In this document: positions 50,906-59,160 of the stretch, one piece after another
Position numbering within the stretch: position 1 is the stretch's first letter
How the letters are laid out: each line of letters begins with the position of its first letter
Assembly: GCA_049325315.1 (NCBI GenBank)
Contig: JBMONB010000083.1
Coordinates: forward strand, 221,999-285,998
Origin: JAWLHU01 sp049325315
GTDB taxonomy: Bacteria; Bacillota; Sulfobacillia; Symbiobacteriales; Symbiobacteriaceae
Direction: 5' to 3'
Length of the DNA: 64,000 nt
Position numbers and translations under genes: made by a program
The notes under the pieces: generated by a model
The model's input: only the letters and a program-made list of their open reading frames with translations
Databases searched by the model: none
Told to the model about the DNA's origin: nothing

Positions 50906-51154
50906 ATGCTGGAACAGCTGCGCCGCATCGTCCGCCGCGCTGTGAACGAGGCCGATCCCGTTCAGCTGCTGGAGATGGGCGCCCCCGAAGATGAGTACGG
51001 GGCCGAGGTTGACGAGATCGTTCGCTGGTTCTACCCGGGCAAGGTCAGCTGGGAGCAATCGCTGGCCATGGCGCAGGCGATTCACCTGGAGCTGAAGCGG
51101 CAGGTAGGAGAGGAGAGGGCACGTCATGATCGTGTCGATGGCGACAATCCGTGA
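50906..51154 (+). CDS. Small DUF1871-like helical protein
   Basis: An 82-residue acidic protein, mostly helical (MLEQLRRIVRRAVNEADPVQ, then MGAPEDEYGAEVDEIVRWFY). The segment LLEMGAPEDEYxxEVDxI resembles DUF1871-type small proteins of Firmicutes; function unknown. ATG 50906 has AGGTGAT upstream. Its last 29 bases overlap the next DinB gene, so the three genes (DinB, this, DinB) look coupled. Confidence 0.65.
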   Translation: MLEQLRRIVRRAVNEADPVQLLEMGAPEDEYGAEVDEIVRWFYPGKVSWEQSLAMAQAIHLELKRQVGEERARHDRVDGDNP

Positions 51155-51605
51155 ACTGCTGAACTACCACTACGACCGGCGGGAGCGGCTCTACCGCTTC
51201 CTGGAGGAGTTGTCGCCCGCGGAGCTGACCCGGGACGTCAAGGTGGGCTGGCAATCGATTCAAGGGATCCTGCTGCACGCCCTGGAGGCAGAGGCCTTCT
51301 GGGTGCAGTACGCCCTCCAGAAGCGGGAGCGGCCCGACTGGGACTTCGGCGAGTTCCCCGATATCCCGGCGATCCGGCGCCAGGCCGCCCGGGTGCGGGA
51401 GCAGACCGAGGCCTACCTGGCCACCCTGAGCGAGGCGGACCTGGGCCGGGAGGCGGCGATCACCTACTCGAGCGGCGCCGAGACCCGGTTCACCATCGCC
51501 AAGGCGCTCATGCACGTCATCCTGCACGACGCCCACCACCGGGGCCAGGCCTCGACTCTGGCCCGGCAGCTCGGCTATGAGCCGCCGGAGATCGATTTGA
51601 TGTAA
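51126..51605 (+). CDS. DinB family protein
   Basis: A 159-residue DinB-fold protein. The histidine ligands are seen in SIQGILLHALEAEAFWV (near residue 55) and VILHDAHHRGQAS near 137. It differs clearly in sequence from the DinB gene 240 bases upstream, so this is not a recent duplication. ATG 51126 has GGAGAGG seven bases upstream and lies inside the end of the preceding gene. A hairpin follows the stop. Confidence 0.83.
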   Translation: MIVSMATIRELLNYHYDRRERLYRFLEELSPAELTRDVKVGWQSIQGILLHALEAEAFWVQYALQKRERPDWDFGEFPDIPAIRRQAARVREQTEAYLATLSEADLGREAAITYSSGAETRFTIAKALMHVILHDAHHRGQASTLARQLGYEPPEIDLM

Positions 51606-51616
51606 AGCAAAATCGA

Positions 51617-51643
51617 AACCGGCCTCCCTCTCGCAGGGGGGCC
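51617..51643 (+). terminator. Terminator-like hairpin after the DinB cluster
   Basis: CCGGCCTCCCT and AGGGGGGCCGG pair around CTCGC, followed by GATTTCTGTT. Confidence 0.55.
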
Positions 51644-51700
51644 GGGATTTCTGTTACAATAGCGTGTATCAAGTTTCCAGTCGGATAGGAGGCCATGCCC

Positions 51701-52924
51701 GTGTTCGTAACCCGAACGGCCCGCATTGATCACGCCTGGCACATTGTAGCGGCCGGCTTCGTGGTCAGCCTGCTGACGGTGGGCACCCGCTTTGCCACCG
51801 GGCCCTTCATGGCCTCGATTATGGAGGCGTACGACCTGACCCACACCCAGTTCTCCTCCATCGTGGCGGCCTCGCTCTTGATCTACGGGCTGCTAATGCC
51901 GGTAGCCGGGCGCCTGGCCGACCTCTTCGGGGGCCGGTTGGTGCTGATGGCCGGGGGCATCATCCTCAGCCTGTCGCTGGTGCTGTCGGCCCTGGCCACC
52001 TCGGCGACGCTCTTCGCCCTCGCCTTCGCCGGCCTGGCCTCCCTGGGCTTCGCCGCCACCAGCCACGTCGCTCTCTCGGCGGTCATCGGCCGCTGGTTCG
52101 TGAAGCGCCGAGGGCTGGCCATGACCTTCCTGTCGTCCGGCGGCATGAGCGGCATCGCCGTCATGGTCCCGCTGAGCGCCGCCCTGATCGCCCGCATTGG
52201 CTGGCGGGGAACCCTGCTGGTCTTCGCCGGCGTGATCCTGGTGGCGGTGGTGCTCAGCGCCATCTCCGTGGGTGCGCCACCCGCAGACGGGGAGCAGGAG
52301 GGAGGGGGGGCCGCGGCGCGGCCCAACTGGTCGGCCGCCCTCACCACCCAGCCCTTCTGGATGCTGGTGCTCACCTTCTTCGCCTGCGGCTTCAGCATGA
52401 ACATCCTGGGCACCCACGGCGTCCCCATGCTGGAGGACCACGGCTTCCCCACCATGACCGCCGCCTTCGGCGTCGGCCTGATCGGCCTGGTCAGCGTCTT
52501 CGGCAGCCTGGCGATCGGCGCTGCCTCCGATCGCGTGGGACGCCGCACCTTCCTCGCCCTGATCTACGGCGTGCGCGGCATTGGCTTTCTGGGCCTGCTC
52601 TTCGCGGGCCGGGAGTGGGAGCTGTACGCCGTGGCGGCGGTGGGCGGGCTGGTCTGGGCGGGCAGCAGCGCCATGACCTCGGCGATCACCGCCGACCTGT
52701 TCGGCGCCCGGTCGGTGGGGACCCTCTTCGGGCTGATCTTCCTGGGCCACCAGGTGGGCGCTGCCGCCGGTTCCTACCTGGGCGGTTGGGGCTACGACAC
52801 CTACGGCTCCTACCTGCTCCCCTTCGGCCTGACCACCCTGATTCTCATGGGGGCGGCCTACCTCTCCCTGCGGCTGCCCGGTCGGGCGGTGGAACCGCAG
52901 CCCCAGCTGGCGGCCGGGGACTAA
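51701..52924 (+). CDS. MFS transporter, oxalate/formate or monocarboxylate type
   Basis: A 407-residue transporter with twelve hydrophobic segments and the loop 2-3 MFS motif (GRLADLFGGRLVLMAGG) plus a related motif after helix 8 (GAASDRVGRRTFLALIYG). The central acidic loop (PADGEQEGGG) lies near residue 190. Its closest recognisable relatives are the OFA/monocarboxylate group, so an organic anion is the likely cargo. GTG 51701 is eight bases after AGGAGG; ATG 51695 is only two bases away. Convergent with the next gene, with 2 bases between stops. Confidence 0.82.
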   Translation: MFVTRTARIDHAWHIVAAGFVVSLLTVGTRFATGPFMASIMEAYDLTHTQFSSIVAASLLIYGLLMPVAGRLADLFGGRLVLMAGGIILSLSLVLSALATSATLFALAFAGLASLGFAATSHVALSAVIGRWFVKRRGLAMTFLSSGGMSGIAVMVPLSAALIARIGWRGTLLVFAGVILVAVVLSAISVGAPPADGEQEGGGAAARPNWSAALTTQPFWMLVLTFFACGFSMNILGTHGVPMLEDHGFPTMTAAFGVGLIGLVSVFGSLAIGAASDRVGRRTFLALIYGVRGIGFLGLLFAGREWELYAVAAVGGLVWAGSSAMTSAITADLFGARSVGTLFGLIFLGHQVGAAAGSYLGGWGYDTYGSYLLPFGLTTLILMGAAYLSLRLPGRAVEPQPQLAAGD

Positions 52925-52926
52925 GC

Positions 52927-53841
52927 CTACCGGTAGTGGCGCGCCACCTCGGAGGCGTACCGGGCGCCCACGCCCGGGGCGTTCTCCCGGAGCCAGTCGC
53001 TCAGCCTGCGCTTTCCCGGCGGGGGACCGTCGGCGATCAGCAGATCGGCCATCAGCCCATCGACCTCGTCACGGGTCAGGAGCACGTCGCCCAGCAGGCG
53101 GCTGATCCCCCTGGCGGCAGCCAGCGCCACCGCCGGCGGCAGGTGGACCCGGGCGGCCCGGCTGGACACGGTGCGAGCGACCAGGGCGACCAGCTCATCG
53201 AAGGTGAAGCGCTCCGGCCCCACCGCGTCGATCTCCATGTTCTCCCCGCCGGCTTCCCCCGCCCGGACCACCAGCTCGGCCAGATCTTCCACGAAGATGG
53301 GCTGGAGCCGGTAGTCGCCGGAGCCCGGAACGATGAAGAGCGGGAAGCGCCGCAGCAGCCAGGCGATGTTGTTGATCAAGATGTCCTCCGGCCCGAAGAC
53401 CACCGTGGGCCGGATGATCGCATAGGAGAGCCCCGACTCCCGCAGCGCCTCCTCGAGGACGCCCTTTCCCCGGAAGTAGGGGAGGGGCGACTCGCTGGAG
53501 GCGTTTGTGATGGAGACGTGCACCACCCGCTTTACCCCGGCCTCCCGGGCTGCCTGGAAGAGGATCTTGGTATTGCGCACCGCCAGGTCGTAGTCCACCT
53601 CGCCGTAGGCGAAGCGTACCCAGTAGGTGTTGTAGAGGGTGTCAACCCCCCGCAGGCTCTCTGCCAGCAGGTCGGGCCGGTCAAAGTGGAAGGCGAGCGC
53701 CCGGACCTGGTCGCCGAAGGGATTCGGCCGGTCGGGGTGCCCGGTCAGGGTCATCACCCTGTGGCCTCTGGCAAGCAGGAGTCTGGCGATGTACTTCCCG
53801 GTGTAGCCGAAGGCCCCGGTTACCACGTGCAGCTCTGCCAT
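52927..53841 (-). CDS. NAD(P)-binding epimerase/NmrA-like protein (NDUFA9 type)
   Basis: A 304-residue extended-SDR-like protein. The nucleotide-binding motif is VVTGAFGYTGKYIARLL (residues 6-22). It continues with VKRVVHVSITNASSE, where the usual active-site Tyr-x3-Lys is replaced by YFRGKGVLE, and YAIIRPTVVFGPEDIL, typical of NDUFA9/YfcH-like members. It may act as a quinone, lipid or sugar-linked reductase or only as a redox sensor. ATG 53841 follows AAGGAGG. Alone on its strand. Confidence 0.8.
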   Translation of the reverse strand: MAELHVVTGAFGYTGKYIARLLLARGHRVMTLTGHPDRPNPFGDQVRALAFHFDRPDLLAESLRGVDTLYNTYWVRFAYGEVDYDLAVRNTKILFQAAREAGVKRVVHVSITNASSESPLPYFRGKGVLEEALRESGLSYAIIRPTVVFGPEDILINNIAWLLRRFPLFIVPGSGDYRLQPIFVEDLAELVVRAGEAGGENMEIDAVGPERFTFDELVALVARTVSSRAARVHLPPAVALAAARGISRLLGDVLLTRDEVDGLMADLLIADGPPPGKRRLSDWLRENAPGVGARYASEVARHYR

Positions 53842-54152
53842 CTGACGTCCTCCTTGTGAAGTCCTTCTCTTTCCATCTCCAGTGTACAACCTCGGAGGGT
53901 GGCAGAGCGGTCAACCGCTGTCCGAATTTAGCCACATGGGCGGAACGGATCGGTCAGGTTACCCGTCCGGGGAGTAGGAAGGGGGCGTCACCGTGCATCG
54001 AACGGCCCGCCGGACTCGTTGTGCTGCTGGGGCCGGTGCATGGGGCGTCAGGCGCATCCGCCGTGACAGCTGAGACGATTCCGTCTCCCGCAAGCAGGAG
54101 TATCTCGACAAACAAGTTAATCCTATAAAGCATCAATAGGGGAGGGGATTTC
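53842..54152. other. Intergenic region with a small dyad, no gene seen
   Basis: Holds the divergent control region of the epimerase and M20 genes. GAGACG (54072-54077) and CGTCTC (54082-54087) form a perfect dyad with a 4-base centre. TATAAA occurs at 54125 without a well-spaced -35. Short open frames on both strands lack ribosome binding sites and look non-coding. Confidence 0.5.
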
Positions 54153-55337
54153 GTGGATCGGAACGCAATACGGGCCCTGGCGGCGTCGATCGCGCCTGAC
54201 GTGACCGCCTGGCGGCGCCACCTGCACCAGCATCCGGAGTTGAGCTTCGAGGAGAAGGAGACCGCCTCCTTTGTGACCGAGCGGCTGATCGAGATGGGCT
54301 ACGAGCCCCGGACCGGCGTGGGGGGCGGCTACGGCGTCGTGGCCGTGCTGGAGGGCGGGAAGCCCGGCCCCACCATTGCCCTGCGGGCCGACATGGACGC
54401 CCTGCCGATTCACGAGGCCACCGGCCTGGACTTCGCCTCCACCCGCCCCGGCAAGATGCACGCCTGCGGCCACGACGCCCACACCTCGGTCCTCCTGGGC
54501 GCCGCCAAGGCGCTGAAGCAGATTCAGGGCGAGGTCGCCGGCCGGGTGGTCTTCCTCTTCCAGCCCGCCGAGGAGAAGCCGCCCGGCGGCGCTAAGGGGA
54601 TGGTGGAGGCCGGCGTGCTCGATGGCGTCGACGCCGTCTTCGGCCTGCACGTCTCCAACCCGGTGGAGACCGGCAAGATCGGCTTCCGGGCCGGCCCGGT
54701 CAACGCCGCGTCCGACACCTTCAAGGTGACGCTCTACGGGAAGGGCGGCCACGCCGCCTACCCGCACAACACCGTCGACCCGATGGTGATGCTGGCCGCG
54801 GCGATTCAGGCGGCGCAGTCGATCGTGAGCCGGAACGTCGACCCCACCGCCAGCGCCGTGCTGACCATCGGCTGGGTGCGGGGTGGCGAGGCGGACAACA
54901 TCATCCCCGAGCAGGTGGAGTTTGGCGGCACGGTGAGGACCTTCGATCCCAAGGTGCAGGAGCTGGTCCACGCCCGCCTGAAGGCAGCGATGGAGGGCGT
55001 GGCCGCCGCCCACGGCGGTAGGGCCGAGGTAATCTCCACCTACGGCTACCCCGCCCTGCACAACGACGAGAAGGCGACAGAGGTCGCCCGGAGGGCGGCG
55101 GCCCTGGTGCTGGGCGAGGAGAACACCACCGAGCCCCCCGCCGGCATGGGCGGCGAGGACTTCGCCTACTTCGCCCTGGCCCGCCCCGCCAGCTTCGCCC
55201 GCCTGGGCACCGGCACCCCCGGAACCGCCGCCATTCCCGCCCACAACCCCCGGTTCGTGATCAACGAGGCCTCCTTCGAGGTAGGCGTCGCCTACTACAT
55301 CTCCCTGGCGCTGAACGCCGCCGAGTTGATGAAGTAG
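54153..55337 (+). CDS. M20 family amidohydrolase (peptidase M20D)
   Basis: A 394-residue metal-dependent amidohydrolase of the hippurate/IAA-amino-acid hydrolase type. Ligands and motifs: GPTIALRADMDALPIHE, the HACGHDAHT stretch with Cys and His ligands, PAEEKPPGGA with the catalytic Glu pair, GLHVSNP, and the C-terminal GMGGEDFAYF. The lid domain lies at about 185-300. It cleaves N-acyl amino acids, releasing free amino acids, which fits the peptide-use theme. GTG 54153 follows GGGGAGGGG. Ends at a strong terminator. Confidence 0.9.
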   Translation: MDRNAIRALAASIAPDVTAWRRHLHQHPELSFEEKETASFVTERLIEMGYEPRTGVGGGYGVVAVLEGGKPGPTIALRADMDALPIHEATGLDFASTRPGKMHACGHDAHTSVLLGAAKALKQIQGEVAGRVVFLFQPAEEKPPGGAKGMVEAGVLDGVDAVFGLHVSNPVETGKIGFRAGPVNAASDTFKVTLYGKGGHAAYPHNTVDPMVMLAAAIQAAQSIVSRNVDPTASAVLTIGWVRGGEADNIIPEQVEFGGTVRTFDPKVQELVHARLKAAMEGVAAAHGGRAEVISTYGYPALHNDEKATEVARRAAALVLGEENTTEPPAGMGGEDFAYFALARPASFARLGTGTPGTAAIPAHNPRFVINEASFEVGVAYYISLALNAAELMK

Positions 55338-55341
55338 GGGT

Positions 55342-55375
55342 AGAGCCCGCGCCTTGCTGGCGCGGGCCCTTTTTT
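55342..55375 (+). terminator. Terminator after the M20 gene
   Basis: GAGCCCGCGCC and GGCGCGGGCCC pair around TTGCT and run into TTTTTTATT. Confidence 0.9.
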
Positions 55376-55379
55376 ATTG

Positions 55380-55571
55380 GCCGCGGATTACGCGGATTAC
55401 GCGGATTTCAATACAACGCGGATTACCCGGCGACTCCTGTGCGGGCCCGGATTCATTCGTAACAAATGTGAAAATATACATCTCGAAACACCTGTCCAGT
55501 GAGACCCACAGAGGGATCACCAGGTAATCCGCGAATGTCCGGAAATCCGCGTAATCCGCGCAATCCGCGGC
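55380..55571. repeat. Foldback (MITE-like) element built from GCGGATTAC repeats
   Basis: Left arm 55380-55428 has GCCGCGGATTACGCGGATTA then CGCGGATTTC and CGCGGATTACC. Right arm 55523-55571 is nearly its reverse complement. Arms are about 48 bp, with a 94-bp centre, total 192 bp. It sits directly after the M20 terminator. GCGGATTAC-type repeats are known in intergenic DNA of many bacteria. Minus-strand reading gives IRVIRVIRG-like repeats that should not be annotated as protein. Confidence 0.75.
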
Positions 55572-55618
55572 AAAATTACCGACCCGACTACACACGAAAA
55601 GTTTTTCTCCCAAACCTA

Positions 55619-55652
55619 TAGACAAACATGCGTATGAGTGTATAATTATGCA
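55619..55652 (+). promoter_or_regulatory. Sigma-A promoter with overlapping ARG box
   Basis: TAGACA (55619-55624), 16-base spacer, TATAAT (55641-55646). The -10 box is inside TGTATAATTATGCA (55639-55652), which fits the ArgR/AhrC operator TGnATwwwwATnCA at every position. An arginine repressor bound here would block the promoter of the amino-acid transporter. Confidence 0.7.
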
Positions 55653-55687
55653 TCATGAACCTGATTGCAGACGTGGAGGAAACAAGC

Positions 55688-56503
55688 ATGAAGCGCTTTG
55701 CGTTGGCCTTTACCGCTACCATTCTGGCCCTTTCGATTCTGGCTGGCTGCGGCGGCTCCAAGCCCGCTGCCGAGGCTCCCAAGTCCGAGGCCCCCAAGAC
55801 CGAGCAGAAGTCTTCTACCCCCACCATCGACAAGATCAAGAAGGCAGGCAAGCTGGTGATCGGCACCTCGCCGGACTACCCGCCCTACGAGTCGCTCGAC
55901 AAGGACAACAAGGTTGTCGGCTTTGACATCGACATCATGCAGGAAGTCGCCAACAAGCTGGGCGTCAAGCTCGAGATCGAGCAGATGGCCTTCGGCGGTC
56001 TGCTGGCCGCCCTGCAGGCTGGCAAGTTCGACATCATGGCCGCCGGCGTCTCGGTCACCGAGGAGCGCAAGAAGTCCGTTGACTTCTCCGACCCCTACAT
56101 CGTCGGCTCCAACGCCGTGATCGTGCACAAGGACTTCACCGGCAAGGTGGAGAAGCTCGAGGATCTGAAGGGCAAGAAGATGGCCGTGCAGATGGGCACC
56201 GTCCAGGCCGACGCCCTGAACAAGATCGAGGGCATCACCGTGAAGGAGTACAACCTCTTCACCGAGGCGGCCTCCGCTGTCAGCGCCAAGCAGGCCGACG
56301 GCATGTTCATCTCCGGCTTCGTGGCCAAGTCGTTCGTGAAGGCCGACCCCAACCTGAAGGTGGTCTGGGAGGTCAAGGCCGACGACACCGCCTACGCCCT
56401 GCGCAAGGACACCCCGGACCTGACCAAGGTGGTCAACGAGGTGCTGGCCGAGCTGAAGAGCTCCGGCAAGATGGACCAGCTCGTCAACAAGTGGTTCAAG
56501 TAA
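55688..56503 (+). CDS. Amino-acid ABC transporter substrate-binding lipoprotein (basic amino acids likely)
   Basis: A 271-residue family-3 extracellular solute-binding protein. The lipoprotein signal ends in SILAGC with Cys near residue 21, then a Lys/Ala/Pro linker to residue 42. Family signatures: VIGTSPDYPPYESLD, VVGFDIDIMQEVANKLGVKL, FDIMAAGVSVTEERKKSVDF. It captures an amino acid outside the membrane for the permease and ATPase that follow. The ARG box in its promoter suggests arginine or a related amino acid. ATG 55688 follows GGAGG by eight bases. A GC hairpin between this gene and the permease probably allows extra production of the binding protein. Confidence 0.88.
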   Translation: MKRFALAFTATILALSILAGCGGSKPAAEAPKSEAPKTEQKSSTPTIDKIKKAGKLVIGTSPDYPPYESLDKDNKVVGFDIDIMQEVANKLGVKLEIEQMAFGGLLAALQAGKFDIMAAGVSVTEERKKSVDFSDPYIVGSNAVIVHKDFTGKVEKLEDLKGKKMAVQMGTVQADALNKIEGITVKEYNLFTEAASAVSAKQADGMFISGFVAKSFVKADPNLKVVWEVKADDTAYALRKDTPDLTKVVNEVLAELKSSGKMDQLVNKWFK

Positions 56504-56522
56504 CCCGACCTCATAGAAATTC

Positions 56523-56556
56523 AGCGGGGGGACGGCCTGGCCGGCCCCTCCGCCTC
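56523..56556 (+). terminator. Attenuator-like hairpin between binding-protein and permease genes
   Basis: A GC-rich imperfect stem built from GGGGGGACGGCC and GGCCGGCCCCTCC, lacking a good T-run. Its location is typical for keeping binding-protein mRNA more abundant than the rest. Confidence 0.45.
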
Positions 56557-56576
56557 CGTTTAGGGAGCGTGCTGGT

Positions 56577-57233
56577 ATGACGACCTTGGAGTTAATGGTA
56601 GACTCGTTTCCGCTGATGCTGAAGGGCGCCGGGATGACCCTGAAGATCGTCTCCCTGGCCGGCATCATGGGCATTATTCTCGGTACGCTGATCGGCCTGG
56701 GCCGCATGTCGGGCGTGAAGTGGATCTCGGCCCCCCTGGCTGTCTACATTGAGGTGATCCGCGGCACCCCGCTGTACACCCAGCTGCTGCTGGTGGTCTT
56801 CGGCATCCCGCAGATCACGGGCATCAACTACGAGGAGTTCCCGGCAGCGGTGATCACCATTGGGTTCAACTCGTCGGCCTATGTGGCCGAGATCGTGCGG
56901 GCCGGCATTCAGTCGATCGACAAGGGGCAGATGGAGGCCGGGCGCTCCCTGGGCATGTCCCACGGGCTGACCATGCGGGAGATCATCTTGCCGCAGGCCT
57001 TCAAGCGCGTCATCCCCCCGCTGGTCAACGAGATGATCTCCCTGATCAAGGAGTCCTCGCTGGTGGCGGCGATCTCGCTGGTGGAGCTGACCCGCACGGC
57101 GCAGATGATCGCCAGCCGCACCTACAAGCCGTTCCCATCGCTCATTTTGGCCGCGTTGATGTACCTGGTGATGACCCTGACGCTCTCCCGGGTCGCCAAC
57201 GCACTGGAGAGGAGGCTGCAGGCCAGTGATTAA
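56577..57233 (+). CDS. Amino-acid ABC transporter permease (HisM/GlnP type)
   Basis: A 218-residue permease with five membrane segments, full length for the polar-amino-acid family. Seen: GAGMTLKIVSLAGIMGIILG, YIEVIRGTPLYTQLLLVVFG, and the EAA coupling loop QMEAGRSLGMSHGLTMREII. It probably forms a homodimeric channel since only one permease gene is present. ATG 56577 follows AGGGAG at some distance. Its stop overlaps the ATPase start by eight bases. Confidence 0.9.
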   Translation: MTTLELMVDSFPLMLKGAGMTLKIVSLAGIMGIILGTLIGLGRMSGVKWISAPLAVYIEVIRGTPLYTQLLLVVFGIPQITGINYEEFPAAVITIGFNSSAYVAEIVRAGIQSIDKGQMEAGRSLGMSHGLTMREIILPQAFKRVIPPLVNEMISLIKESSLVAAISLVELTRTAQMIASRTYKPFPSLILAALMYLVMTLTLSRVANALERRLQASD

Positions 57234-57948
57234 GATCGAGGGTCTGCATAAGAAGTTCGGGAAGCTCCATGTGCTCAAGGGCATCGACCTGGAGGTCAGG
57301 CAGGGCGAGGTGGTCTGCGTCATCGGGCCGTCGGGCTCGGGCAAGTCGACCCTGCTGCGCTGTATCAACCGGCTGGAGCCGCCCACCGAGGGCGTGATCA
57401 CCGTGGCCGACAAGCAGGTCCCCAGCGGCGGCAAGGCGCTGGACCAGGTGCGGGAGGAGCTGGGCATGGTCTTCCAGCGCTTTAACCTCTTCCCCCACAA
57501 GACGGCGCTCCAGAACGTCACCCTGGGGCCGATTAAGGTGCGCAAGATGGATTCCGCCAGCGCCAATGAGTTGGGACTGCGGCTTCTGGAGAAGGTAGGG
57601 CTGGCGGATAAGGCGAACGCTTACCCAGCCCACCTCTCGGGCGGCCAGCAGCAGCGGGTGGCCATTGCCCGCGCCCTGGCGATGCAGCCCAAGGCGATGC
57701 TGTTCGATGAGCCCACCTCGGCCCTCGACCCCGAGCTGGTGGGCGAGGTGCTCGAGGTCATGAAGGCCCTGGCCCGCGAGGGCATGACCATGATGGTGGT
57801 CACCCACGAGATGGGCTTCGCCCGCGAGGTGGCCCACCGGGTGATCTTCATGGACGAGGGCCGGATCGTCGAGGAGGGCGCCCCGGAGCAGATCTTCCGG
57901 GAGCCCCGGGAGGAGCGGACCCGATCCTTCCTGCGAAAGGTGCTGTAG
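57226..57948 (+). CDS. Amino-acid ABC transporter ATP-binding protein (GlnQ/ArtP type)
   Basis: A 240-residue importer ATPase. Walker A GPSGSGKST (near 32), Q-loop MVFQRFNLFPHKTA, signature LSGGQQQRVAIARAL, Walker B MLFDEPTSALDPE, switch His in VVTHEMGFA. GTG 57226 overlaps the permease end, with AGGAGG ten bases upstream. Completes a three-gene importer; an aminotransferase gene begins 6 bases after the stop, linking uptake to catabolism. Confidence 0.93.
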   Translation: MIKIEGLHKKFGKLHVLKGIDLEVRQGEVVCVIGPSGSGKSTLLRCINRLEPPTEGVITVADKQVPSGGKALDQVREELGMVFQRFNLFPHKTALQNVTLGPIKVRKMDSASANELGLRLLEKVGLADKANAYPAHLSGGQQQRVAIARALAMQPKAMLFDEPTSALDPELVGEVLEVMKALAREGMTMMVVTHEMGFAREVAHRVIFMDEGRIVEEGAPEQIFREPREERTRSFLRKVL

Positions 57949-57954
57949 TCTGCC

Positions 57955-59133
57955 ATGACGCTCTTTCCCCTGCACGTGCAGAAGGCCCTGGCCTATGATC
58001 CGCCCGGCTCCTGGATGCCGCCGCTCCCGCCGGGCTGTATCCGGCTGAGCGCCGGCTATCCGTTCAAGGAGTCGGTGCCAGCGGCGGAGCTGGCGGCAGC
58101 GACGGCCCGCCTGGTGGAGGCGGAGGGTGACCTGCCCTTCCACTACCTGGGCAGCCCGTCGATGGATCAGCTGACCGGGCTGCTGGCCGCTCGGTCGGCC
58201 CGGCGCGGCATGCGCCCGGAGGAGGGCGGGATTCTGGTGACGCTGGGCGCTGCCCAGGCGCTGGACCTGGCCGCCCGCGCCCTGCTGGGGCCCGATGATT
58301 TCGTGGCGGTGGAAGCGCCTACTTATATGGAAGCGTTGGAAATCTTCCGGAACTACACGCCCCACATCGCCGGCTATCCGGTCGATGGGTCGGGGCTCCA
58401 GGTGGAGGCGCTGGCGGCCGACCTGGCCGCCCGGCGGGCAGCGGGGGCGCCCCTGCCCAAGCTGCTCTACACCATCGCCTCCTTCCAGAACCCCACGGGG
58501 ACGACGCTCTCGCCCGAGCGGCGGGAGCGGCTGCTGGCTTTGGCGGCGGAGTACGGCTTTCTCATCTTGGAGGATGACGCCTACGGCGAGCTGGCCTTCG
58601 GCCCGGCCCCGACCCCGCTGCGGGCGATGGCGGGCGGGGCGGAGCGGGTGATCCACATCGGGTCGCTCTCCAAGGTGGTGGCCCCGGGCCTCCGGGTGGG
58701 CTGGGCGGTGGCGCCGCCGGCGATTATCACGGCGATGACGCTCTTCAAGAAGGACCTGGAGGCGCCCTTCGCCATGGCGGTGACCGCCCGGTACCTGTCC
58801 GGCGTCGACATGGAGGAGCGGGTGGCCGCCCTGCGCGCCCAGTACCGTTCCCGGCGTGACGTGCTCCTGAACGCTCTGCGCACCCACATGCCCCAGGGGG
58901 TCACCTGGACCGAGCCCGAGGGCGGCTTCTTTGTCTGGGTGCACACCCCGGGCGTCGATACCGCGGGGCTCCTGCCACGCGCCCTGGAGGCCGGGGTGGC
59001 CTACGTGCCCGGCAAGTACTTCTTCTTCAGCGGGGATGCGGGCAGGGAGTACCTGCGGCTCTCCTTCTGCTACCTGCCTCCCGAACAGATGGAGCGGGGC
59101 GTGGCGATTCTCGCCCGGCTCCTGCGACCGTAA
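57955..59133 (+). CDS. PLP-dependent aminotransferase, class I/II (LysN/MocR-domain like)
   Basis: A 392-residue fold-type I aminotransferase. The PLP lysine lies in IGSLSKVVAPGLRVGW; other motifs are VTLGAAQALDLAARALL, the FQNPTGTTLS Asn-Pro loop, LILEDDAYGELAF with the PLP-nitrogen Asp, and a C-terminal Arg in LRLSFCYLP. The overall look is that of 2-aminoadipate/aromatic aminotransferases. It probably transaminates the amino acid imported by the upstream transporter. ATG 57955 is 6 bases after the ATPase stop. The lutA gene starts 27 bases downstream. Confidence 0.87.
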   Translation: MTLFPLHVQKALAYDPPGSWMPPLPPGCIRLSAGYPFKESVPAAELAAATARLVEAEGDLPFHYLGSPSMDQLTGLLAARSARRGMRPEEGGILVTLGAAQALDLAARALLGPDDFVAVEAPTYMEALEIFRNYTPHIAGYPVDGSGLQVEALAADLAARRAAGAPLPKLLYTIASFQNPTGTTLSPERRERLLALAAEYGFLILEDDAYGELAFGPAPTPLRAMAGGAERVIHIGSLSKVVAPGLRVGWAVAPPAIITAMTLFKKDLEAPFAMAVTARYLSGVDMEERVAALRAQYRSRRDVLLNALRTHMPQGVTWTEPEGGFFVWVHTPGVDTAGLLPRALEAGVAYVPGKYFFFSGDAGREYLRLSFCYLPPEQMERGVAILARLLRP

Positions 59134-59160
59134 CAGGAGATCGAAGAGGAGTGGATTCCC

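Noticed and set aside
53856..54128. 90-residue plus-strand frame between the epimerase and M20 genes
   Set aside because: No ribosome binding site, overlaps the epimerase promoter region, and translation is low in recognisable structure; more likely control DNA.
55374..55625. 83-residue minus-strand protein ending IRVIRVIRGQ
   Set aside because: It is the translation of the foldback repeat; such Ile-Arg-Val repeats arise from GCGGATTAC-type intergenic elements and are not real proteins.
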